In this document: positions 35,309 through 43,001 of the stretch, one piece after another
How the letters are laid out: the number at the start of each line of letters is the position of its first letter
Position numbering within the stretch: position 1 is the stretch's first letter
Source: Oscillospiraceae bacterium
Lineage (GTDB): Bacteria > Bacillota > Clostridia > Oscillospirales > Ruminococcaceae
Reading direction: 5' to 3'
DNA: 64,000 nt
NCBI GenBank assembly: GCA_025757985.1
Contig: CP107210.1
Coordinates: forward strand, 868,001-932,000
Made by a program: the position numbers and the translations under genes
The notes under the pieces: generated by a model
What the model saw: only the letters and a program-made list of their open reading frames with translations
Databases searched by the model: none
What the model was told of the DNA's origin: nothing

Positions 35309-35360
35309 CCGGGCATCGCTGCATAACGCGCGTGCCAGTGCGGTGCGCGGTGATGCCCGG
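35309..35360 (-). promoter_or_regulatory. Hairpin in the leader of the second LytTR operon
   Basis: Perfect 9-base arms CCGGGCATC/GATGCCCGG (35309-35317, 35352-35360) between promoter and ribosome site. Part of the loop is GC-rich and can pair further. It has no T tract in the sense direction, so translation or stability control is more likely than termination. Confidence 0.5.
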
Positions 35361-35378
35361 ATATTTTTTCCTGCTGTT

Positions 35379-35407
35379 AGTATAGCATACCGCGCCCCCC
35401 TGCGCAA
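35379..35407 (-). promoter_or_regulatory. Promoter of the second LytTR/GHKL operon
   Basis: Minus strand TTGCGC (35402-35407), 17 bases, TATACT (35379-35384) with an extended TGC before the -10. Confidence 0.7.
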
Positions 35408-35467
35408 GAACTGCCTCTGCGGGCAGAAGCAACAAAGGGCCGCAGCGATTTTTGTCGTTATTACGCA

Positions 35468-35497
35468 TTGACGGGACCGCCCCTGCAATTTTATACT
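35468..35497 (+). promoter_or_regulatory. Promoter of the pilin-like gene
   Basis: TTGACG (35468-35473), 18-base spacer, TATACT (35492-35497). TATAC recurs twice more downstream, up to about 35518. Confidence 0.55.
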
Positions 35498-35541
35498 GTT
35501 TTTATACGATATTATACTGTCTTGCGCAGGAGGGTCCGTCC

Positions 35542-36108
35542 ATGAAAGCATCCCGCAGTTCTAAAAAGACATCCGGTTTTACTTTGGTGGAGCTAATTGT
35601 TGTATTGGTAATTTTAGCGACGCTGGCGGCGCTGCTGGTGCCCTCGCTGACTGGCTACATAAACAAGGCGCGGCAGAATGCGGTCATTGCCAAGGCCCGC
35701 GCCGTGCTGGTTGCCTCGCAGGCGGTCGTTACCGAGGCCTATGCGGATGGTAAGCTGGTTCTTGATAAAAACGGAGTGGGCTATGACAAGCCTAATGAGC
35801 ACATCGCCCACGCTATGGCCAAGGAGATTATGGCGCTGGCAGAGATAACGGAGGACGAGTGCGAATGGCGCATTTACATCGCATCGCCTAATGAAGAAGA
35901 TTTAGCAGCACTCGCCACCGTTCTACAGCTTGACTACTGCGACAAAAACTACCGCGTGACCTACCGGGCTGTCCAAACTGAGTATGAGCCCGCAGGCTGG
36001 GGACAACCGGAGCCTGCTGAAAGCTTGCCGAAACTCGAAGATTGGGACACTCCTGCATTCCTAACTTCGGATGCATATGATCCCGATCATTCTCATCCAG
36101 ACAATTAA
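35542..36108 (+). CDS. Type IV pilin-like (pseudopilin) protein
   Basis: 188 residues from the ATG at 35542 (GGAGGG upstream). A short Lys/Ser-rich leader ends in SG, then the class III signal FTLVELIVVLVILATLAA with Glu at +5, as in ComGC and type IV pilins. A helical stem and an acidic globular part follow, ending in a Pro/Asp-rich tail. It would be processed by a prepilin peptidase and assembled in a pilus or competence pseudopilus, but no pilus ATPase, platform or peptidase is in the window, so it is an orphan here. Confidence 0.82.
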   Translation: MKASRSSKKTSGFTLVELIVVLVILATLAALLVPSLTGYINKARQNAVIAKARAVLVASQAVVTEAYADGKLVLDKNGVGYDKPNEHIAHAMAKEIMALAEITEDECEWRIYIASPNEEDLAALATVLQLDYCDKNYRVTYRAVQTEYEPAGWGQPEPAESLPKLEDWDTPAFLTSDAYDPDHSHPDN

Positions 36109-36149
36109 ATTGCTCACCGATTTTTTCTATTCTCCGGACTCTCTCTAAG

Positions 36150-36211
36150 AAGTGATATGCACCCCACAGCACTGCTTTTCGCAGTACGCCAAGTCGGAGT
36201 GTATATCACTT
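36150..36211. other. Nested inverted repeat after the pilin gene
   Basis: Outer arms of 13 bases (AAGTGATATGCAC and GTGTATATCACTT) around an inner ACTGC/GCAGT hairpin. It may terminate the pilin transcript, but a good T tract is lacking. Confidence 0.55.
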
Positions 36212-36331
36212 TGTCTGTTGTTCTGTTCTTCGGGAACTTCGGCGGCCAAAATCAGCAGAGCCTTTCTCCCCTGCAAGGTACCGGGGGATCACTGTGTATC
36301 TTTCCCCGCCACCAGCCTTACCGCTTCCTCT

Positions 36332-36362
36332 GTAGGGGCGGCATACATGCCGCCCGCCCACC
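36332..36362. repeat. GTAGGGGC-type repeat, short copy
   Basis: GTAGGGGCGGCAT then ATGCCGCCCGCCCAC: one arm pair of the palindromic repeat family. Lies in the gene-free stretch 36109-36694. Confidence 0.75.
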
Positions 36363-36398
36363 TTTTCCTTGATCGCCAATGCAATCTTCCATCACCCT

Positions 36399-36426
36399 GT
36401 AGGGGCCGGGCATGCCCCGCAGGGGC
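36399..36426. repeat. GTAGGGGC-type repeat, short copy
   Basis: GTAGGGGCCGGGCATGCCCC then GCAGGGGC; the left half matches the left half of the copy at 19885. Confidence 0.75.
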
Positions 36427-36468
36427 AATCAGCGTGTCAAAAAATCACATTCTTGCCCTATTGAATGT

Positions 36469-36572
36469 GTAGGGGCGGCCATTGGTTGCCCGCCGACTTG
36501 ACGCAGCAACGCTTTTTCCGGAAAAGTTATTTCACAGACAAACGGGCACGGGCGAGCAATGCTCGCCCCTAC
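36469..36572. repeat. GTAGGGGCG...CGCCCCTAC composite repeat next to tRNA-Lys
   Basis: 104 bases with outer ends GTAGGGGCGG and GCTCGCCCCTAC. The halves form GGGCGGCC...GGTTGCCCGCC-type and GGGCGAGCAATGCTCGCCC hairpins and are separated by about 50 unrelated bases. No gene is supported between 36109 and 36694. Confidence 0.75.
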
Positions 36573-36658
36573 AAGAGTTTTTTTGACAGCCTGAAATACA
36601 CGAGCTCTTCTCGCCCCCGATGGTGCACCAAGCTCCTGCTTTTCCGGAAAACAGCAAT

Positions 36659-36689
36659 AAAAAATACCCCGCAACTTCTTGCGAGGTAT
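36659..36689 (-). terminator. Terminator of tRNA-Lys
   Basis: 11-base arms ATACCTCGCAA/TTGCGGGGTAT with one G-T pair, a 4-base loop and a T run on the minus strand. It is the expected end of an ordinary tRNA gene. Confidence 0.85.
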
Positions 36690-36694
36690 CTTTG

Positions 36695-36775
36695 TGGTGC
36701 ACCATCGGGGACTCGAACCCAGGACCCACTGATTAAGAGTCAGTTGCTCTCCTTAGTTGCGCGTACTCATGGTGC
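36695..36775 (-). tRNA. tRNA-Lys(CTT) with an abnormal D-arm, possibly non-functional
   Basis: Acceptor GCACCAT/ATGGTGC, anticodon arm ACTGACTCTTAATCAGT (CTT), T arm GGGTTCGAGTCCC and encoded CCA are all canonical. Between the acceptor and GAGC the sequence is not the usual AGCTCAGTTGGTAGAGC: it is about five bases longer and its D-stem pairs poorly (GTAC against GAGC). Total 81 nt instead of 76. No promoter is apparent on the 5' side, where AT-rich accessory DNA begins. It may be a pseudogene or an attachment-site remnant in which only part of the original tRNA survives. Confidence 0.6.
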
Positions 36776-36834
36776 ATTAAGCAGCATACACAATTGTTCG
36801 TCTATTGGTTTTTTGAATTCTACGATTCATCCAA

Positions 36835-37521
36835 TCACTTGAAAATGGTCAGTATTTCGTCTTTTATTTCTTCTTCCGATAGCATTTCTTTCTTGTATCT
36901 TCGTATTTGCTCTCTACTCAGCACCTTTTCCAACTCAGCGTAATCCATTTCATAGGACATTGCTTTTCTAAAAACATCTTTTAGGCGCTGCGAGTAGACC
37001 ATATTGTATTTTTTCCGCAGCACCATCGCTCTCAAGAGATTTAGTTCCATTTGAGGATTATCATCTAATACTACATCTAGCATTTTTGTTTTCATCGCAT
37101 TTTCATATTCTCTATCGAGCCACACATTACGCTTACAGTCATAAACAATACCGTCCATATTTAGAAATACGGTTTTCGGTAAAGCTTCAACTTTATCTAT
37201 TGCTACAACTTTTCCTTTTCTATATGCCCATGTGTTTTCAATTCGCCAAACGTCAACTTCTGTATCATCGATTAATATTTTTAATCCACCGAATCGGTTA
37301 ATTTCAACATGATAGTTTTGCAAAAAGTTTTGCCATTTTTGTTCGCTTTGGACATCAATAGTTATATCAATATCCCTCAAATTTATTATGCATTCATGAT
37401 CTTTATACTCCCTCAAAACGCCTCCAATCAAATATATATATCCGACTTGCTCTAACAAATCATAAAGTTCTCTTAACTGTGGCCTGCTTATAAAATAATC
37501 ATGCAAAGCATCCATAATCAT
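36835..37521 (-). CDS. Nucleotidyltransferase, poly(A)-polymerase-head type
   Basis: 228 residues, AT-rich gene. GGVLREYK resembles the pol-beta-fold Gly-Gly motif; RDIDITID supplies two metal-binding Asp and EVDVW a likely third, so the active site looks complete. The head domain resembles CCA-adding/poly(A) polymerase enzymes but the RNA-binding parts are missing. It starts 18 bases after the frameshifted dGTPase gene and is probably its operon partner. A housekeeping role is unlikely given the island setting; defence or toxin-like modification of RNA is possible. The ribosome site is weak; the second Met (37515) could be the start. Confidence 0.65.
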   Translation of the reverse strand: MIMDALHDYFISRPQLRELYDLLEQVGYIYLIGGVLREYKDHECIINLRDIDITIDVQSEQKWQNFLQNYHVEINRFGGLKILIDDTEVDVWRIENTWAYRKGKVVAIDKVEALPKTVFLNMDGIVYDCKRNVWLDREYENAMKTKMLDVVLDDNPQMELNLLRAMVLRKKYNMVYSQRLKDVFRKAMSYEMDYAELEKVLSREQIRRYKKEMLSEEEIKDEILTIFK

Positions 37522-37539
37522 AGATCCAACACTTTCATT

Positions 37540-38990
37540 TCAAGGATGTTTCATCGCCGTAAGTTCCTGATAAACCTTAACCGCATACGAGTCTGTCATT
37601 CCCGAAACATAGTCTACTACCAAATGTAATCTGTCATATACTGATAGTTTGTTTATCAAATCTTCAGAGTACAAATTTCCCACATAGTTACTATCATTGA
37701 TTTTACTTTCCGCAATATAAATAAAGTTACGTGAAATTTTTCTGAAAATTTTTCCCGCATAAGTTCTCGTGTCAGACAATTCATGACCGTCATGCTCCGT
37801 CAATGTTCTTACAAAAACATCTAGCAATGTTGAAATAACTTTATCCCCCGTCAGTTCCAAGTTAAGTACTTCATCCGAGGAAAAGCACTGCCTTGCAGTA
37901 ATGTTCTTCAGGTCCTTGACAAACGCTCTTTCAACAGATAGCAGTTCTTCCATATCAGCTTTCGGGTCGTTAGACATAATTCTCTCGTATTGATTCATAA
38001 ATTGATCTACAACTTTTTTAAAGAGAAAAGACTGAACCATATTTCTAAAATTTCTAACATACGCAATAACCTGTTCCTTATCATGCATTCGGCTATCAAC
38101 GTTTTCATTTTTTCTTTTTACATTAATCAGTAATTTTTCAATCTCTTCACCATAGCTTCCTTTTTCGGCCTTTTGATAAAGAGTCTCAAATTCCTTTTCC
38201 CATTCAATATATCCCTTTTTGTTCCATCCTCAATATCATCACAAATGTAAATGATATCATCAGCTGCTTCAAGCAGATACGTCGCAGGGTGTCTTACACC
38301 TGCTTCTAATCCAATTTCTCTTCTAACCGCTTCTGCCAGTTCCTGCTCAGATTCAAAATATCCAAATTTTATCTTTCCTTTAGGTCTGCTTTCGCTCGAC
38401 CAAGGATACTTCATAATGGTTGCCAATGTGCCGTATGTGAAATTAGCTCCCTTATTATCATTTTGTACTTGCAGCTTTGTAACGATTCTAAGGTTTTGTA
38501 CATTACCATCGAAATATATGAAATCATTTTTTTGTTGCTCTGATAACGAATTTTTCTCTTCCGAAAGCATCGCTTCTCCACTAAACCATTTTCCAAACCA
38601 GTCGCGGATTACCGTTTCGCCATAATGACCAAAAGGCGGATTCCCCAGGTCATGAATCAGTCCTGCCACTTGAAGAAGTGCAGACAATTTTTCCGTTTGC
38701 TCTCGATCTTGAAAAATTTCTTTTTCCTCTAGCCTACGCCCAACCGCTTTTCCAAGCGATCTTGCCAATGCGGAAACCTCCATTGAATGCGTAAGACGCG
38801 TTCTCGCAACATCATTTTGTTGTAATGGGAAAACTTGTGCTTTATCTTGAAGTCTACGAACCGATGAGCTTCCTACTATTCTATCATAATCAGCTTCAAA
38901 TTCATTTCTTACTGGATTAATTGAGGAACCACTTTTAGATTCTCGTTCTCTCTTCGTGCATAATAATTTGTTCCATTCCAAAGTAGCCAT
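37540..38990 (-). pseudogene. dgt: dGTPase (dNTP triphosphohydrolase), one-base frameshift
   Basis: The ATG at 38990 follows GGAGGG. The first 257 or so codons encode an HD-domain dNTPase: RRLQDKAQVFPLQQND, RTRLTHSMEVS and HDLGNPPFGHYGE contain the metal and substrate residues. The frame is lost at a run of five A (minus strand, 38216-38220); one extra A would restore an uninterrupted frame through 37540 (484 codons), with the C-terminal helices intact. Either a real mutation, a sequencing error in the homopolymer, or a shift of frame at A-AAA-AGG. dGTPases can protect against phage by depleting dNTPs. Confidence 0.8.
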
Positions 38991-39058
38991 ATAGCAACCC
39001 TCCACAACCTATTTTGATAGTACTTTTCGCAAGAGAGTCAGTTCTACTTAAAGCAAGA

Positions 39059-39088
39059 AATCTCCTTTTAAAGTCAAAAAGGAGATTC
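39059..39088 (-). terminator. Terminator of the Rpn-type nuclease gene
   Basis: AATCTCCTTTT/AAAAGGAGATT hairpin with a short loop, on the downstream side of the gene at 39116. Confidence 0.65.
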
Positions 39089-39115
39089 TTACAATCATGC
39101 CGCTAATATTCCTTA

Positions 39116-40105
39116 TCAGCTTTGAAGCATTGCTCTATATTTTGCTCGATTTTCTGTCGGAATATGCAACGCATCCATTGCCACATCAGCAGACACCTTA
39201 AAGCTGTTCATCACGTTACGAATCGCATTGAGAGTTGCCTTATCTTCACCAATGCCTATTCCTTTCGCAACGCCCTGCTCCATTGCTCTTTCCTTAACGC
39301 CTTGGCTCAAATTGCACATTCTGCGCACCTCACTTTCAAGCGTTTGTGTCATCGGAACATCAAATTCCGTTTCTAATATTTCTTTCTTCGTTTCAGGGCT
39401 CTTTTCTTCTGAAAGCAGTACTTCCAAGAATTTCAGCAGCCCGCCATAGTTTTTGTCATCCTCATCGCCCAAGCAAATCATCACGGCGCTCATAAGGTCG
39501 TAGTTCCTGATCTGCTCAGCCGCCTCACCAATAATATGCTTTTCCTGTATGGAATACTGCGTAATGGTGTTTCTGCGGTTCTTCGGCGGGTTCATACATA
39601 CCCAAATCGAGTACACTTTTTTGATTTTGCCGTACTCACCTTTGGTAAACTCCGTGCCATACTGCGCCGAAATCATGCGGCTGCAATAGTAAATTGCTCG
39701 TTTCAGCAACGGATACCCCGCATTATAGCGGTTCTGTGCCTCCACATTCAGAATCAGACCAATCAGGCCATCCTCGCTCGGTGCGGTGGCATAAAAACGG
39801 ACATCATAGCGAATTGTACCTTCGGTCAGCGTCACATCTTCCGTGTTCGTGCCATGGATCGTGGCCGATACACTTCGGTTGGTTTCGTCGGCATCCACGC
39901 CGACAGCACCAATCTGCGGTTCACCCTCGATATACTTTTCCGCAATCTCCCGCACCGTACAGCCGCGATATTCCGGAACGCATTCCTTCATAATAACGGC
40001 CAGAATGCTTTTGTTGGCAAGCAGACGCTTAACGCCTTCATCGTAGCGGGCATCCGCGTCCACTTGGGATATGCTTTGCGCCAGATAATTTTCTTCCTGC
40101 TGCAT
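39116..40105 (-). CDS. Rpn-family PD-(D/E)XK nuclease/putative transposase
   Basis: 329 residues from the ATG at 40105 (AAGGGGG upstream); a longer frame is rejected. The N-terminal half has RYDVRFYATAP with a likely catalytic Asp and LILNVEAQNRYNAGYPL with the E-x-Q motif of recombination-promoting nucleases and PD-(D/E)XK transposase-like proteins. The C-terminal part is helical with a GVAKGIGIGEDKA tail typical of the family. These genes are numerous in Clostridia and act in recA-independent DNA exchange or as selfish nucleases. Its base composition is closer to the backbone than that of its AT-rich neighbours. Confidence 0.8.
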   Translation of the reverse strand: MQQEENYLAQSISQVDADARYDEGVKRLLANKSILAVIMKECVPEYRGCTVREIAEKYIEGEPQIGAVGVDADETNRSVSATIHGTNTEDVTLTEGTIRYDVRFYATAPSEDGLIGLILNVEAQNRYNAGYPLLKRAIYYCSRMISAQYGTEFTKGEYGKIKKVYSIWVCMNPPKNRRNTITQYSIQEKHIIGEAAEQIRNYDLMSAVMICLGDEDDKNYGGLLKFLEVLLSEEKSPETKKEILETEFDVPMTQTLESEVRRMCNLSQGVKERAMEQGVAKGIGIGEDKATLNAIRNVMNSFKVSADVAMDALHIPTENRAKYRAMLQS

Positions 40106-40292
40106 GGGATAAGCGCCCCCTTTCCTTGCCTTTATTATACGCTGTTTCTTTACTTTTTGCAATAGCGCTGTCACTCCACCATTCTTACACAAATCATTGA
40201 CCTTTTCTTTTAATGCATCTATAATTAATTTGTCAACGTCTTTCGCATATCTCAATTTTCACCAAACAGTATTTCTTTTAAGGAGGTCTCGT

Positions 40293-42827
40293 ATGGCAAA
40301 CTTTTCCAAATACAAAAAAGCTACCATTTCACAAAAGCAAACCGTTCCTTCAAAAATCTATGAATCTTTGGATCGAAAAAGTGAAGCTGGGCCTCTTCGT
40401 CCCACTCAAGACCGCATTTTAACCGAATGGTATAGCAATCGACGCCAAGACAGAGACATCATAATCAAACTTCCCACTGGCTCAGGCAAAACTCTTATTG
40501 GTCTTCTTATTGGTCTTTCTTATCTTAATAGTAACAGTGGTCCTGTCGTTTATGTATGTCCCAATATTTATCTAATGCAACAAGCATGCGCCGACGCCGA
40601 AAAGTTCGGCATTCCCTTTTGCCATCTCGGAACCAATGAACGCGAAATTCCCCAAGAATTTTTAAACAGTCAAAAAATTCTCATCACCTATGTGCAAAAA
40701 ATATTCAACGGTCTCTCTCTTTTTGGAATTGGTGGGCGTTCATTCCATGTTGGTTGCATAATTCTTGATGACTCTCATGCTTGTATGGATTCAATTTTAT
40801 CCTCTTGCACAATCCGTATAGAGAAAAAGGACTCCCTATATAACGCTCTCCTCTCCCTGTTTGTAGATGATTTGAAACAACAAGGGGAAGGAACTTACCA
40901 AGATATTTTAAATGGGCACGATTCCGATTCGCACGCCATTCCCTACTGGGCCTGGCATGATAAAGGTGAGGCCGTGATACAGCTTCTTTCAACGCGCACT
41001 CAGGATTCTTCCATCAAATTTGCTTGGCCGCTTATTAGGGATCAAATTCCACTTTGTCGAGCCTATGTTTCCAGTAATGCGATAGAGATTTCTCCAGAGT
41101 GCATTCCAATAAAGTCATTTGGAATTTTCCACACTGCATCTCATCGTGTGTTAATGTCAGCAACCACGCAAGAGGACACGCTATTTGTCAAAGGATTAGA
41201 TCTATCTATTTCTGCTATAGAGAATCCCCTTATCGATTCAAATTACCGTTGGTCTGGCGAAAAGATGATTTTAATTCCCTCTATGATTTGCAAGAATACA
41301 AAGCAGAAAGAAATCGAAAATTTGCTTTTAACCTCATCACACGAAAAATATGGCTTAGCTGTCCTTGTACCAAGTTTTGAGAAAGCTAGCAAATATACAT
41401 CTTACGGTGCCATACTTGCAAATAAGGGTACACCTAACATGTACTCGACTGTTATAGACTTTGTTAGGGCTTCTCCTGATATTGTTTCTAGTCATCGTCG
41501 TAATATTGTTTTTGCAAATCGGTATGATGGTATAGATCTTCCTGATGAATCATGCCGCATTTTAATTATCGATTCTCTTCCCTACGCAGATAACCTTGCC
41601 GACAATTACGAAGAATTATGCCGAAGCAATAGCGATATTGCAAAAATCAAAATTGCCCAGAAAATCGAACAAGGTCTTGGGCGAAGTGTTCGCGGTGAAA
41701 AGGATTATAGTGTAATCATTCTTTTAGGCGATGATCTTATAAAATTTATTCGTTCCAGCACAAATAAGAACTTTTTCTCCCCTCAAACCCAAAAACAACT
41801 AGATATCGGTTTTGAGATTGCCAATATGGACAGCGACAATTCTTCTGATGAGCTTTCAAGCCTAATGGAAACTATCAATCAATGCATTGATCGTGATTCT
41901 GACTGGAAAGATTACTATAATGAAAAAATGGATGAAATTTGTGAATCCAGTGAAAATCGTAGTAGCATTTATACTGTTCTTCTTGAAGAACGTCTTGCGT
42001 ACGACTGCGCAGTGTCCGGCAACTACGAGGACGCATGTCTACACATTCAAAAAATTGTTGATATACCCACCATTGGGGAGGACAAATACTGGTATATGCA
42101 ATTACTTGCCAAGTACCAGCACTTCTTCCACAAATCAACTTCTGCCGAACTACAGCACACTGCCTTTTCTAAAAACAACGAACTATTAAAACCCACTGAA
42201 GTATTACCTTACAAAAAGTTGTCCACTACTTTTAGTGAGAAACGCGCCAATTCCATAATTAACTATGTTTCCAAATTCCCAAACTTCATAGATTTCCAAT
42301 TATCTTTGCGCGACATTTTATCGCAGCTATCTTTCAGTCAGCCCGCCAACAGATTTGAACATGCTGTTGAAGAAATTGGCAAGCTATTAGGGTTTCAATC
42401 TCAACGCCCGGACAAATCTTTTCGACAGGGACCTGATAATTTGTGGTGTGATGACCATCAGAATTATATGCTTATCGAATGCAAAAGTAACGTTTCTTCT
42501 GATCGAACGGGCATTCACAAAAGTGAGGCTGGACAAATGGATCAACACTGTGGGTGGTTTGAAACCGAATACCCCGGTCATCAATATACCAGCTATTTAA
42601 TTATTCCAACGACCCACCTTGATGACGACGCTTATTTAACTCATAATACAAAGATAATTTCTAAATCTCAACTTAGCCTGCTAAAAAGCAATATTGAAGC
42701 ATTCTCCCTAGAGTTCAAAGATTACGATATAGCTGGATTAACTCCAGAAACTGTATCTTCATGGTTAATTAGCCACAAGCTTCATTCCAACTTCTTAGAA
42801 GAATATTACTCTGTATCTCCTAATTAA
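40293..42827 (+). CDS. DEAD/DEAH-type helicase fused to a PD-(D/E)XK nuclease
   Basis: 844 residues from the ATG at 40293 (AAGGAGG upstream). Superfamily 2 helicase: LPTGSGKT (60-67), DDSH box (159-162), MSATTQ, and QGLGRSVRGEKD as motif VI. The C-terminal region carries a restriction-type nuclease core: Asp715 and Glu729-x-Lys731 in a PDNLW...IECKS pattern. AT-rich (about 38% by eye). Single-gene helicase-nuclease fusions in genomic islands are commonly anti-phage; I cannot assign it to a named system. It is divergent from the Rpn-type gene. Confidence 0.8.
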   Translation: MANFSKYKKATISQKQTVPSKIYESLDRKSEAGPLRPTQDRILTEWYSNRRQDRDIIIKLPTGSGKTLIGLLIGLSYLNSNSGPVVYVCPNIYLMQQACADAEKFGIPFCHLGTNEREIPQEFLNSQKILITYVQKIFNGLSLFGIGGRSFHVGCIILDDSHACMDSILSSCTIRIEKKDSLYNALLSLFVDDLKQQGEGTYQDILNGHDSDSHAIPYWAWHDKGEAVIQLLSTRTQDSSIKFAWPLIRDQIPLCRAYVSSNAIEISPECIPIKSFGIFHTASHRVLMSATTQEDTLFVKGLDLSISAIENPLIDSNYRWSGEKMILIPSMICKNTKQKEIENLLLTSSHEKYGLAVLVPSFEKASKYTSYGAILANKGTPNMYSTVIDFVRASPDIVSSHRRNIVFANRYDGIDLPDESCRILIIDSLPYADNLADNYEELCRSNSDIAKIKIAQKIEQGLGRSVRGEKDYSVIILLGDDLIKFIRSSTNKNFFSPQTQKQLDIGFEIANMDSDNSSDELSSLMETINQCIDRDSDWKDYYNEKMDEICESSENRSSIYTVLLEERLAYDCAVSGNYEDACLHIQKIVDIPTIGEDKYWYMQLLAKYQHFFHKSTSAELQHTAFSKNNELLKPTEVLPYKKLSTTFSEKRANSIINYVSKFPNFIDFQLSLRDILSQLSFSQPANRFEHAVEEIGKLLGFQSQRPDKSFRQGPDNLWCDDHQNYMLIECKSNVSSDRTGIHKSEAGQMDQHCGWFETEYPGHQYTSYLIIPTTHLDDDAYLTHNTKIISKSQLSLLKSNIEAFSLEFKDYDIAGLTPETVSSWLISHKLHSNFLEEYYSVSPN

Positions 42828-42953
42828 ACCCAGCCATTATTTCCAATCAAAACTGGCATTGTCCGTACCATTCATAATGAGCAGTCTCTTCTAAACCTTC
42901 TCCAATCAGGCTGTTGCCCATTCGAAAATCAAACAACCGTCAACTTTCACATT

Positions 42954-43001
42954 AAAGAAAATAGCAGTGGATGCCGCTCAGCCTCCACTGCTATTTTCTT
43001 T
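42954..43001. terminator. Bidirectional terminator between helicase-nuclease and recombinase
   Basis: Perfect 18-base arms (AAAGAAAATAGCAGTGGA and complement) around a 12-base loop. A/T-rich ends supply T tracts on both strands. The recombinase stop codon lies inside it. Confidence 0.85.

Noticed and set aside
13013..36572. GTAGGGGC repeats as a CRISPR array
   Set aside because: Copies are kilobases apart, imperfect and palindromic; there are no regular spacers and no cas genes.
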